The notes: generated by a model not told the origin, from the sequence alone. Positions 1-5,660 are shown, counted from the first letter of the stretch. The stretch: 5,748 bases of DNA from Gammaproteobacteria bacterium (GCA_030599705.1 JAUVNM010000131.1:1-5748), one strand, 5' to 3'. Numbers and translations: made by a program.

Positions 1-92
1 AAGTGGACTTCAATCACCCGCTGGCGGGACATACCATTACTTTTGTCGTGGAGATTATTGAGGTGGTGCCGGCGGACCCGGTGGATGAATAA
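1..92 (+). CDS. fkpB: FKBP-type peptidyl-prolyl cis-trans isomerase, C-terminal end (partial)
   Basis: Only the last 29 codons are inside the window; the reading frame begins at base 3 and ends in TAA at 90-92. The segment VDFNHPLAGHTITFVVEI is the conserved C-terminal strand of SlpA/FkpB-type FKBP proteins, where the DFNHPLAG motif is near-invariant, followed by a short acidic tail (ADPVDE). FkpB is a small cytoplasmic peptidyl-prolyl isomerase and chaperone. The gene lies directly upstream of ispH on the same strand, 55 bp away, the order known from E. coli and Pseudomonas, which supports the assignment. The catalytic FKBP core and the inserted flap domain lie outside the window, so the activity itself cannot be checked here. 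Confidence 0.9.
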   Translation, partial: VDFNHPLAGHTITFVVEIIEVVPADPVDE

Positions 93-114
93 ATACACGA
101 CTAAATACATCACC

Positions 115-120
115 TATAAT
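115..120 (+). promoter_or_regulatory. Candidate -10 box of an ispH promoter
   Basis: A perfect TATAAT lies 27 bp before the ispH start codon, in an AT-rich gap of 55 bp. The -35 position with a 17-bp spacer reads AATACA (92-97), which keeps only the ACA half of the consensus. This may give ispH a promoter independent of fkpB. A match in AT-rich DNA can be chance, so the call is tentative. Confidence 0.35.
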
Positions 121-147
121 TACCGCTGAATCATTGTTCCGGGTGTT

Positions 148-1083
148 ATGAAAATTCTCCTCGCCAATCCCCGCGGTTTCTGTGCCGGCGTCGATCGCGC
201 CATCGAGATCGTCGAGCGTGCGCTGGAACTGTTCGGTTCGCCTGTCTATGTGCGCCACGAGGTGGTGCACAATCGTCACGTGGTGGACCGGTTGCGTGAC
301 TGCGGTACGGTGTTTGTCGACGAGCTGGATGAAGTGCCGGATGACGCAACGGTCATTTTCAGCGCACACGGCGTATCAAGGCAGGTACATGAGGAGGCGA
401 AGCGCCGCGGGCTGCGGGTGTTCGATGCGACCTGTCCGCTGGTCACCAAGGTGCACATGGAAGTCAGCCGTCATGCGCAGGCCGGGCGTGAATGCCTGCT
501 GATCGGGCACAAGGGCCACCCGGAAGTGGAGGGCACCATGGGGCAGTACGATGACTCGAAAGGGGGCGCTATCTACCTCGTGGAGTCAGTGCAGGATGTC
601 CGGCAGCTCGAGGTTGGCAATCCCGATGACCTGGCATTCGTGACCCAAACGACACTGTCCATGGATGACACGATGCGGGTCATCGATGCCATGAAGGAAC
701 ACTTTCCTGCAATCCAGGGACCGCGCAGGGATGATATCTGCTATGCCACCCAGAACCGGCAGGACGCGGTCAAGAAACTGGCAACGCAGTGTGATGTCAT
801 TCTCGTCGTCGGTTCTCCCAACAGTTCCAATTCCAACCGCCTGTGTGAAATTGCCGACAAGCTGGGGATACCGGCCTATCTGATTGACGCGGCCGGGCAG
901 ATTCGGAGGGAATGGGTGCAGGACAAGGCCTGTGTCGGCGTGACGGCCGGGGCCTCGGCACCGGAGGAACTGGTCAGCAGGGTCGTTGAAAAGCTGCGGT
1001 CCTGGGGGGCGCAGGTGGCGACCGAGTCACAGGGCCGTGTGGAAAAGGTGGCGTTTTCCCTGCCGCCGGCCTTGCAGGGTTAA
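148..1083 (+). CDS. ispH: 4-hydroxy-3-methylbut-2-enyl diphosphate reductase (IspH/LytB)
   Basis: IspH is a cytoplasmic [4Fe-4S] enzyme that reduces HMBPP to IPP and DMAPP, the last step of the MEP isoprenoid pathway. The 311-residue product has the family's usual length (E. coli is about 316). The three cluster ligands are visible: C12 in GFCAGVDRA, C96 in ATCPLVTKVH and C198 in CYATQNRQ. Substrate-site residues are also present: H41 (EVVHN), H74 (SAHGVS), H124 and the catalytic E126 (GHPEVEGTMGQ), the QTTLS threonines near 168, and S226/N228 (GSPNSSNSNR). The ATG at 148 gives the usual short start before GFCAGV. The ribosome binding site is weak: GGGTG lies only two bases from the start. 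The gene follows fkpB and faces the pil operon across a hairpin-forming repeat. Every key residue is intact, so it should be functional. Confidence 0.98.
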   Translation: MKILLANPRGFCAGVDRAIEIVERALELFGSPVYVRHEVVHNRHVVDRLRDCGTVFVDELDEVPDDATVIFSAHGVSRQVHEEAKRRGLRVFDATCPLVTKVHMEVSRHAQAGRECLLIGHKGHPEVEGTMGQYDDSKGGAIYLVESVQDVRQLEVGNPDDLAFVTQTTLSMDDTMRVIDAMKEHFPAIQGPRRDDICYATQNRQDAVKKLATQCDVILVVGSPNSSNSNRLCEIADKLGIPAYLIDAAGQIRREWVQDKACVGVTAGASAPEELVSRVVEKLRSWGAQVATESQGRVEKVAFSLPPALQG

Positions 1084-1141
1084 GGTGGGGCAGGGTTAAA
1101 TGCATTGCCGGACGTCGCCGGTCAACCACGTCAATCCACCC

Positions 1142-1271
1142 GTCATCCCCGCGCAGGCGGGGATCCATTAACACAGGTATTAGTAAACCCCGATGGTGGT
1201 AAGGATTGCCAGCCGGTATCGGATGAGCAGTGAATAAGGTGTTCATGGACTCCCGCCTTCGCGGGAGTGAC
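1142..1271. repeat. Paired REP-like element with 33-bp terminal inverted repeats
   Basis: Left arm 1142-1174 and right arm 1239-1271 are inverted copies, matching at 27 of 33 positions, around a 64-bp centre. Each arm contains its own hairpin. In the left arm ATCCCCGC (1145-1152) pairs with GCGGGGAT (1157-1164) around GCAG. In the right arm ACTCCCGC (1249-1256) pairs with GCGGGAGT (1261-1268) around CTTC. The arms resemble the GTCATtCCCGCG...CGGGAATCCA palindromes scattered through many proteobacterial genomes (REP/BIME-like, often mobilised by RAYT transposases). No transposase is encoded here. Lying between the convergent ispH and pilE, the hairpins may act as a two-way transcription barrier. 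The right hairpin is followed on the + strand by a weak T-rich stretch (1270-1281), and neither gene has another clear terminator. Confidence 0.8.
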
Positions 1272-1288
1272 ATTATTGTTTCACGGGG

Positions 1289-1693
1289 TCAGTCCCAGCA
1301 GCCGGCCGGGCTGGAGGACCGGTTGCCGAGCGAGTCGATAGTAAACGTGTCGCAGCTATCTTTGCGCTGTGTTCCGACCGCTGTTGCGGTGATCTGGCAG
1401 GTCAACGAGATGTCACTCGACGGGTCATCCGTAATGACAACGGTGTAATGACCATCCGGTGATGTCGTGCTGGCAAGGCCGAGGTCGGTTAGGGTCGTTG
1501 TATAAGTACCCCGGTCGGCGTAGAAGCGTTCCTCCCGGTCAGCGATCTCCAGCAGAAAGATCTTGCCGTCCGTACGCTGTGACTTCATGACCTGGTGGCG
1601 GTAGGAGGGATAGCCGAAGGTGATGATGAGTGCCACGATGCCGAGCACGATCAGCAGTTCGATCAGGGAAAATCCGCGCATGAATTTATGCAC
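1289..1693 (-). CDS. pilE: Type IV pilus minor pilin PilE
   Basis: The 134-residue product carries a class III prepilin leader (MHKFMRG) cut by PilD before F8, with the +5 glutamate at E12, in the motif GFSLIELLIVLGIVALI. The following YPSYRHQVMKSQRTDGK and LLEIADREERFYADRGTYTTTLTDLGL are the PilE hallmark after the helix. Cysteines are at 99, 114 and 132; the C-terminal DSC...GCWD pair probably forms the disulfide-bonded D-region loop. PilE is thought to link the minor-pilin priming complex to the major pilin at the inner membrane. It is the last gene of the pilVWXE unit, 12 bp after pilX. The start is uncertain: the GTG at 1693 gives a normal 7-residue leader, whereas the ATG at codon 5 (1681) has the better ribosome site (AAGGTG, 1691-1696, 9 bp away) but only a 3-residue leader. 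The gene could alternatively be read as a general PilA-like minor pilin, but its placement next to ispH favours PilE. Confidence 0.9.
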   Translation of the reverse strand: MHKFMRGFSLIELLIVLGIVALIITFGYPSYRHQVMKSQRTDGKIFLLEIADREERFYADRGTYTTTLTDLGLASTTSPDGHYTVVITDDPSSDISLTCQITATAVGTQRKDSCDTFTIDSLGNRSSSPAGCWD

Positions 1694-1705
1694 CTTGATA
1701 GAGCA

Positions 1706-2281
1706 CTATTGCCGCAGGTCGATCCAGCTAACCCGCCCGCCTTCAAGGTCAACCGCCTGGCTCGTCGTTACGTAAACAGACTGCACGGTGCGCCGTGTAC
1801 CGTGCCCGGCATCGGCCTGCGCGGTGACCAGGAACACCCGCACGCAGCAGCCGGCCGACGTGTCGTTGCCCGGGACCGGTTCGGCGCCCGCATACTCAAT
1901 GACGTAGCGGCTGGTGGTATCCACCACGTGGTAGCTGAAGTCCCAGTCCGGTGCATGGACATCGATGCGCCTTGTGGACGCATCGGTGCGGTCATACCAG
2001 GCGTCCCCGGGGTCATTCCAGTCCGGGAACGGCAGCCTGCCAAGCAGGTTCCTGATCTGGCGCTCGCCAGCGGCAAGTGCCAGTTCGGCATTGCCGAGGG
2101 CTGCCGCCTGGAGCCGGGCGTTGCCGGCCATCCGGCTCTCCAGGCGCGAGCGGTCCATGCTGAAGGTGCCGAGGAGGGTCATCACCAGCAGGAAGATCAG
2201 TGCCGTGAACAGCACGACGCCGTGCTGATGGACGGATGCATGCACTGCTGTGAATCCAAAGATCAGGCGAGGGCTCGTCAT
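1706..2281 (-). CDS. pilX: Type IV pilus assembly protein PilX
   Basis: The 191-residue protein begins with a PilX_N-type segment: G21, then the hydrophobic helix VVLFTALIFLLVMTLLGTF (22-40), followed by MDRSRLESRMAGNARLQAAALGNAELALAAGE (42-73). The MAGN and the AE..L..GE pattern are hallmarks of PilX. As in other members resembling GspK, there is no glutamate at +5 (T26 is there), consistent with a role at the pilus tip. The C-terminal half has adjacent cysteines C145-C146 and ends in the usual beta strand (VQSVYVTT). The predicted leader is 21 residues, longer than usual. The ATG at 2281 has no clear ribosome site, although no better start is visible; GTG codons at residues 13 and 23 are possible only on paper. 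The gene lies 18 bp after pilW and 12 bp before pilE, so translation may be coupled. In P. aeruginosa the next gene would be pilY1; here it is absent. Confidence 0.9.
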   Translation of the reverse strand: MTSPRLIFGFTAVHASVHQHGVVLFTALIFLLVMTLLGTFSMDRSRLESRMAGNARLQAAALGNAELALAAGERQIRNLLGRLPFPDWNDPGDAWYDRTDASTRRIDVHAPDWDFSYHVVDTTSRYVIEYAGAEPVPGNDTSAGCCVRVFLVTAQADAGHGTRRTVQSVYVTTSQAVDLEGGRVSWIDLRQ

Positions 2282-2299
2282 CGTGGTGAGAAGTGCTGG

Positions 2300-3328
2300 C
2301 TAACCACCTGCCGGTATCCGGTTGCGCAGCCATACGCTGCCCTGGTACAGCTGGCGGCGGTAGCCGAAACCGGCCCTGTCCGCCGGTGTATAACGGATAT
2401 CTCCCATGGCGTATGCGCTGCCGGCAGGGTTGAGGCCGGTTTCCGCGCATTCGCCCCGGGTCAGAACCCACATGCGGGCGGCGACGACCTGCCGCCACTC
2501 GGCGGTTGAGTCCAGGCCGGCATCCCCGGCATCGAGATAGCGGTCGACGGCAAGATCGCCATCGCTATCGACCCCGTAACGCACCTGGAAGTGATCCACT
2601 CCCTGGACGACTTCCCGGGTGACGGGATTGCCGCTGGCGCCCAACACCTGTCGGAACAGGGACGGGACCACGTCGCCATTGCCGCAGCGTCGGCCGGAGT
2701 CCCCGATGTAGTAGGCCCGGGCCAGCAGTTCGGATTGCCGTTCGAACCCGGTCTGCGGGGTACGGATCGCGTTGACAGCAGCGGCTGCATCCCGGCCGCG
2801 GAAAATGCGGGCGCGCAACAGGTCCGCACGCAGGTACAGGCGGTTGGCCTCGAAGGCGGGCGTGGTGATAGCGTCCCCGAACCGGGGGACGGCATAGCGG
2901 ATGGTCAGGACGTCGCCGCGCAGGTATTTGCCCGCGGTGCCGGACGTTGGAATACAGTCATAACCGGTGCTGGTGTCATTCAGCCCGGTAATACGCCGGT
3001 CGAGCATGCGTCCCCAGCTCGTGTCGTTCGGACAGCTGCCGGTGTCCGCCACCAGGTCCAGGCTGCCGCGGGCATCCCTGATCCGGGTATTGCCGCCCCA
3101 GTAACCAGCGCGGCGCAGATCCATGGTGAGGGTGTCGATGGCGTAGCGTCCGTTCTCCTGCAGCCGGCCCAGGGTGTCCTGGATGGTGAAACTTTTTTTC
3201 GAACCGAGGAATATCTGCAGCATGCCGCCGAACAGGATCAGCGAAATCACCAGGGCGATCATCAGCTCCGCCAGGCTGAAGCCCGGCATGTGGGTGCATG
3301 CTGCCGGGGTGCCGGATACACGCTTCAT
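2300..3328 (-). CDS. pilW: Type IV pilus assembly protein PilW
   Basis: The 342-residue product is a large minor pilin. Its prepilin site is G16/F17 with E21 at +5 in GFSLAELMIALVISLILFGG, followed by the PilW signature LQENGRYAIDTLTMDLRRAGYWGG (56-79). The body is the long beta-rich domain typical of the family, with cysteines at 99, 125, 215 and 294. Residues 251-262, YGVDSDGDLAVD, contain D254, D256, D258 and D262 in a DxDGDxxxD pattern like a calcium-binding loop. PilW belongs to the PilVWX minor-pilin complex that primes pilus assembly and, in species that have it, helps place PilY1 at the tip. The ATG at 3328 lies 6 bp after the pilV stop; the nearest ribosome-site-like sequence (TGAGG, 3341-3345) is 12 bp away. 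An inner ATG at codon 14 would give the short leader MPG. All features look intact. Confidence 0.93.
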   Translation of the reverse strand: MKRVSGTPAACTHMPGFSLAELMIALVISLILFGGMLQIFLGSKKSFTIQDTLGRLQENGRYAIDTLTMDLRRAGYWGGNTRIRDARGSLDLVADTGSCPNDTSWGRMLDRRITGLNDTSTGYDCIPTSGTAGKYLRGDVLTIRYAVPRFGDAITTPAFEANRLYLRADLLRARIFRGRDAAAAVNAIRTPQTGFERQSELLARAYYIGDSGRRCGNGDVVPSLFRQVLGASGNPVTREVVQGVDHFQVRYGVDSDGDLAVDRYLDAGDAGLDSTAEWRQVVAARMWVLTRGECAETGLNPAGSAYAMGDIRYTPADRAGFGYRRQLYQGSVWLRNRIPAGG

Positions 3329-3334
3329 GGGTGG

Positions 3335-3835
3335 TCACAGCCTCAGTTGCACACAGCGCAGATCGGTCGCGGTTGCCGGCGGGCAGTTCAGCCCGGTGAC
3401 CGCGGGGTTGCGGGACTCGTTCCAGTGAACGGTCGCGGTATGGATGGTCGCGCCGTCGACCATGGCCCGGGTAATCCTGCTTTTGCCACCAGGCAGCCTG
3501 CCGACTTCGGCACGCCATTGCGCGAGGTCGAAGTCAGCGAGTTCCTGCGGGGAGCAGGTCGTGGTATCGCAGTCGGCGGTGATAGCGGGGGCCGGATCAT
3601 CCGCACCGATGAGGTAATAACGGTTGCCGGGCATCAACCCGTCGGGATTGGCGCGCATCCGGTCGGTGATGTTATAGGTGTACTGGGTGGCCAGCGTGCG
3701 CTGCGCCGCCATCTGGCTGGAGCGCAGGCCGACGGTCTGCAATGCGCCCAGGCCGAGCAGCCCGATTGACAGCACCAGCAGGGCAATCAGGACTTCCAGC
3801 AGGGTGAACCCGGAGTGGTACCGGTAACAAGGCAT
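3335..3835 (-). CDS. pilV: Type IV pilus modification/minor pilin PilV
   Basis: The 166-residue protein has the leader MPCYRYHSG, the cleavage site G9/F10, E14 at +5 and a strongly hydrophobic helix FTLLEVLIALLVLSIGLLGL. It continues with the PilV signature ALQTVGLRSSQMAAQRTLATQYTYNITDRMRANPDG (31-66), and the body has PQELADFDLAQWRAEV (96-111) and VHWNE (136-140), all usual for PilV. Cysteines 89/94 and 151/161 may form two disulfides in the periplasmic domain. PilV joins PilW and PilX in the minor-pilin complex. It is the first gene of the operon, with a candidate promoter just upstream. The ribosome site is weak (GCGGA, about 9 bp before the ATG at 3835). In P. aeruginosa fimT and fimU come before pilV. 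No pilin-like frame follows that pattern between 3836 and 4027. Confidence 0.93.
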   Translation of the reverse strand: MPCYRYHSGFTLLEVLIALLVLSIGLLGLGALQTVGLRSSQMAAQRTLATQYTYNITDRMRANPDGLMPGNRYYLIGADDPAPAITADCDTTTCSPQELADFDLAQWRAEVGRLPGGKSRITRAMVDGATIHTATVHWNESRNPAVTGLNCPPATATDLRCVQLRL

Positions 3836-3869
3836 GGTCGGTTATCCGCTTTTCAAGTAACTTGCGTCT

Positions 3870-3899
3870 ATGATAGGTGTCGTGTCCCGTGCCTGTTAA
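3870..3899 (-). promoter_or_regulatory. Candidate sigma70 promoter of pilVWXE
   Basis: On the - strand TTAACA (-35, 3894-3899) and TATCAT (-10, 3870-3875) are separated by 18 bp; each matches the consensus at five of six positions. Transcription would begin near 3863, leaving a leader of about 28 nt before the pilV ATG at 3835. It is the best promoter match I saw in the divergent region. No sigma54 (GG-N10-GC) element was found at this place. Confidence 0.5.
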
Positions 3900-3948
3900 T
3901 GGTAGTGATGTATCTCTGTTTGTAGGAAATGTCGGATTTCAGGGTGAG

Positions 3949-3984
3949 CGCCGGTTGTCGCCGTAGTTGTCGCCGTGGTTGTCG
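3949..3984. repeat. Three 12-bp tandem repeats in the pilV-thiO divergent region (possible regulator sites)
   Basis: Three adjacent 12-bp units end in GTTGTCG: 3949-3960, 3961-3972 and 3973-3984. Units two and three differ at one base; the first is more diverged (9 of 12 against the third). The first unit contains CCGGTTGTC (3951-3959), which matches the AlgR consensus CCGTTCGTC at 7 of 9 positions. The array is about 50 bp upstream of the pilV -35 box and 44 bp before the thiO ATG, so it could serve either gene. The repeats are directly visible; regulator binding is inference. Confidence 0.5.
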
Positions 3985-4027
3985 GCAAGTCCTGCGGACA
4001 GCCGCGGCCGGCCGGCGCTAAACTGCA

Positions 4028-5122
4028 ATGAATAAACACGCTATGACAGACTGTATTGTGATCGGTGGCGGGCTGCTGGGTCTGATGACGGCCCGTGCGC
4101 TCAGCGCAGCCGGCGCCCGGGTGACTCTGGTGGAACGCGGCGGGATTTGCCGCGAGGCCTCCTGGGCCGGGGGCGGTATCCTGTCGCCGCTGGTACCCTG
4201 GGAGTATCCCGAGGCGGTGCATGCGCTGGTGAGCTGGAGCCAGCAAGTCTACCCCGGTCTGGTGGACGAACTCCGGGCCGAGACCGGTATCGATACGCAA
4301 TGGATCCGCTCCGGCCTGCTCATGACCGGTACCGATGCCGACCCGGCGGTCCGGGCCTGGGCGCAGTCCCATGACTGCCGGCTGCAAGTGCTGTCTGCTG
4401 CGGATACCGGCAAGCTTGAGCCGCAGCTGGCGCAGCATCCTGGAGCGGCAATCCTGTTGCCGGATGTCGCCCAGGTGCGTAACCCCTGCCTGGGACGTGC
4501 CCTGCAGGAATCGTTGTTGCAGCGTGGTGTCAGCCTGCATACACATACCGAGGTAACCGGTTTCATTACGCGCAATGGCGCGGTACAGGGGGTGACGACC
4601 CGGGGAGGTGAGTTACCGGCGTCACAGGTCGTCGTCGCCGGCGGCGCCTGGAGCGCACCCATGCTGCGGGGTACCGGCATTGATTTACCGGTCACGCCGG
4701 TGCGTGGTCAAATGATCCAGTTCCAGGCGCATCCCGGACTGTTGCAGCATATCGTGTTGCACCGGGGACACTACCTGATCCCGAGAAAGGACGGGCTCGT
4801 GCTTGTCGGCAGTACGCTGGAGCATGTGGGTTATGACAAGTCGGTTACCGCGGCTGCCCGGGAACAGCTGCTCCAGTGGGCGCAGGCGCTGGTTCCGGCG
4901 CTGGGGGGTGTTCCGGTGGTCCGGCAGTGGGCGGGCCTGCGGCCCGGGTCACAGGACGGCGTGCCGGTCATTGATGAACATCCGGATATACGGGGTCTCT
5001 ATATCAATACCGGGCACTTCAGGAACGGCGTGGTCATGGCGCCGGCGTCCGCGCAATTACTGACCGACCGCATGCAGCAACAGCAGAGCTTTACCGACAC
5101 CGGGCCATATACACTTGAATAG
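4028..5122 (+). CDS. thiO: Glycine oxidase ThiO (FAD-dependent, thiamine thiazole synthesis)
   Basis: ThiO is a cytoplasmic flavoenzyme of the D-amino-acid oxidase fold. It oxidises glycine to dehydroglycine, which ThiG uses to make the thiazole ring of thiamine. The 364-residue product has the Rossmann motif GGGLLG (13-18) with E36 at the end of strand two, then SWAGGGILSP (45-54), typical of ThiO. The C-terminal substrate/FAD region is WAGLRPGSQDGVPVID (301-316) and GLYINTGHFRNGVVMAPASAQLL (323-345). R305, R332 and Y249 correspond to substrate-binding residues known from Bacillus subtilis glycine oxidase (mapped by eye). It is divergent from the pil operon. No other thi gene and no TPP-riboswitch-like sequence are near. 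The start is uncertain: neither the ATG at 4028 nor the in-frame ATG at 4043 (MTDCIVIGGG, nearer the common family start) has a ribosome site. A weak promoter match, CGGACA (3995-4000) with TAAACT (4019-4024), would favour 4043. A related amino-acid oxidase is possible but less likely. Confidence 0.88.
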   Translation: MNKHAMTDCIVIGGGLLGLMTARALSAAGARVTLVERGGICREASWAGGGILSPLVPWEYPEAVHALVSWSQQVYPGLVDELRAETGIDTQWIRSGLLMTGTDADPAVRAWAQSHDCRLQVLSAADTGKLEPQLAQHPGAAILLPDVAQVRNPCLGRALQESLLQRGVSLHTHTEVTGFITRNGAVQGVTTRGGELPASQVVVAGGAWSAPMLRGTGIDLPVTPVRGQMIQFQAHPGLLQHIVLHRGHYLIPRKDGLVLVGSTLEHVGYDKSVTAAAREQLLQWAQALVPALGGVPVVRQWAGLRPGSQDGVPVIDEHPDIRGLYINTGHFRNGVVMAPASAQLLTDRMQQQQSFTDTGPYTLE

Positions 5123-5153
5123 TAGGGGAATAAGCCGGTGAGTTTCATCGGCA

Positions 5154-5183
5154 TGGACGTTAGACACGTTACAGGATTATAAT
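5154..5183 (+). promoter_or_regulatory. Candidate promoter of the Fur-family gene
   Basis: A perfect TATAAT (5178-5183) follows TGGACG (5154-5159, four of six to the -35 consensus) with an 18-bp spacer. The -10 box overlaps the annotated ATG at 5182, so a transcript from here would begin near 5190 and could only use a later start, such as the ATG at 5191. A direct repeat of ACGTTA (5157-5162 and 5166-5171) lies in the spacer. TTATAAT-G-AGACTAA (5177-5191) matches the PerR-box consensus at 11 of 15 positions, with a perfect left half. Autoregulation is plausible but unproven. Confidence 0.35.
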
Positions 5184-5640
5184 GAGACTAATGGTAAATG
5201 CTGATAATACACAGAGTACCGGCAAGCGAGACATGGCGGGCCTGCTCAAGACCCATGGCATCCTGCCGACCCAGCAACGCCTGCTCATCGCCCGCACCCT
5301 GTTTGACCGTGACCAGCACCTGTCAGCCGATCAGGTGATGAGCCAGGTCAATGACAGCCGCGACCGGGTGTCCAAGGCCACCGTGTACAACACGCTCGGG
5401 CTGTTTGCCAGCAAGGGCCTGGTACGCGAAGTCATCGTCGATCCGAGTCGGGTGTTTTATGACACCAATACCAGCGATCACCACCACTTCTATAATATAG
5501 ATACCGGGGAACTGCGGGATATCGACGCGACCATGGTCAGGATCAATTCCCTGCCGGACCTGCCGGAAGGCACTGTCGCTGCAGGCGTTAATGTCATTAT
5601 TCGCATCAGCAACGCCGGGAAACAGCCCCACCAGGCCTGA
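5182..5640 (+). CDS. Fur-superfamily transcriptional regulator (Irr/PerR-like)
   Basis: The 152-residue product has the Fur winged-helix fold. MAGLLKTHGILPTQQRLLIARTLF (18-41) is the first helix pair. HLSADQVMSQV (46-56) precedes the recognition helix VSKATVYNTLGLFASKGLV (63-81). The dimerisation and metal region follows: REVIVDPSRVFYDTNTSDHHHFYN (82-105) with H100-H102, E110 and D113. There are no cysteines at all, so the structural zinc CxxC pairs of classical Fur/PerR are missing. This and the DPSRVFYDTNT..HHHFYN..TGEL.DID pattern resemble Irr-type, iron/haem-responsive members; which metal or signal it senses cannot be read here. The start at 5182 is supported by AGGA (5173-5176) five bases before the ATG, but the ATGs at 5191 and 5233 are alternatives. 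The gene stands 59 bp after thiO and ends in a terminator. Confidence 0.88.
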   Translation: MRLMVNADNTQSTGKRDMAGLLKTHGILPTQQRLLIARTLFDRDQHLSADQVMSQVNDSRDRVSKATVYNTLGLFASKGLVREVIVDPSRVFYDTNTSDHHHFYNIDTGELRDIDATMVRINSLPDLPEGTVAAGVNVIIRISNAGKQPHQA

Positions 5641-5660
5641 CCGGCTGCGCCGGTATTTTT
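5640..5660 (+). terminator. Rho-independent terminator after the Fur-family gene
   Basis: A 6-bp stem, ACCGGC (5640-5645) pairing with GCCGGT (5649-5654) around a TGC loop, is followed by ATTTTT (5655-5660). The first stem base is the last base of the TGA stop codon. The stem is short but GC-rich and the T-run is immediate, so this should end the thiO/regulator transcription. Confidence 0.75.

Noticed and set aside
974..1273. - strand frame beginning MSLPRRRESMN
   Set aside because: The start is a translation of the REP-like hairpin (a common annotation artefact, with DPRLRGDDG from the other arm), and its end overlaps the ispH C-terminus.
1595..2509. Long + strand open frame (304 codons) opposite pilE, pilX and pilW
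   Set aside because: It runs antisense across three well-recognised pilin genes; its translation is compositionally odd (rich in H, G, A, R), has no recognisable domain and no ribosome site. It is a product of GC-rich codon usage.
3193..3199. A7 run on the coding strand of pilW (codons 44-46), considered as a phase-variation or frameshift site
   Set aside because: The frame is intact, seven bases is short for phase variation, and the register does not fit the usual X-XXY-YYZ slippery pattern. Lys-Lys-Ser after the pilin helix is ordinary.
2591..3769. Very long + strand open frame (392 codons) opposite pilW and pilV
   Set aside because: It is fully antisense to pilW and pilV, both with clear family signatures. 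The protein is low-complexity in G/A/V/Q/R and matches nothing I recognise.
3926..3940. Short inverted repeat GAAAT-5-ATTTC upstream of pilV
   Set aside because: A 5-bp arm is too short to support an operator or terminator call.
3836..4027. TPP riboswitch upstream of thiO
   Set aside because: I could not find the conserved CTGAGA and ACCTGATCTGG-type elements of the thi-box in this stretch.
3896..4546. - strand frame of 216 codons opposite thiO reaching into the divergent region; considered as a fimU/fimT remnant
   Set aside because: There is no GFTLIE-type pilin helix; it is antisense to thiO and its TTTA repeats simply translate the 12-bp tandem repeats.
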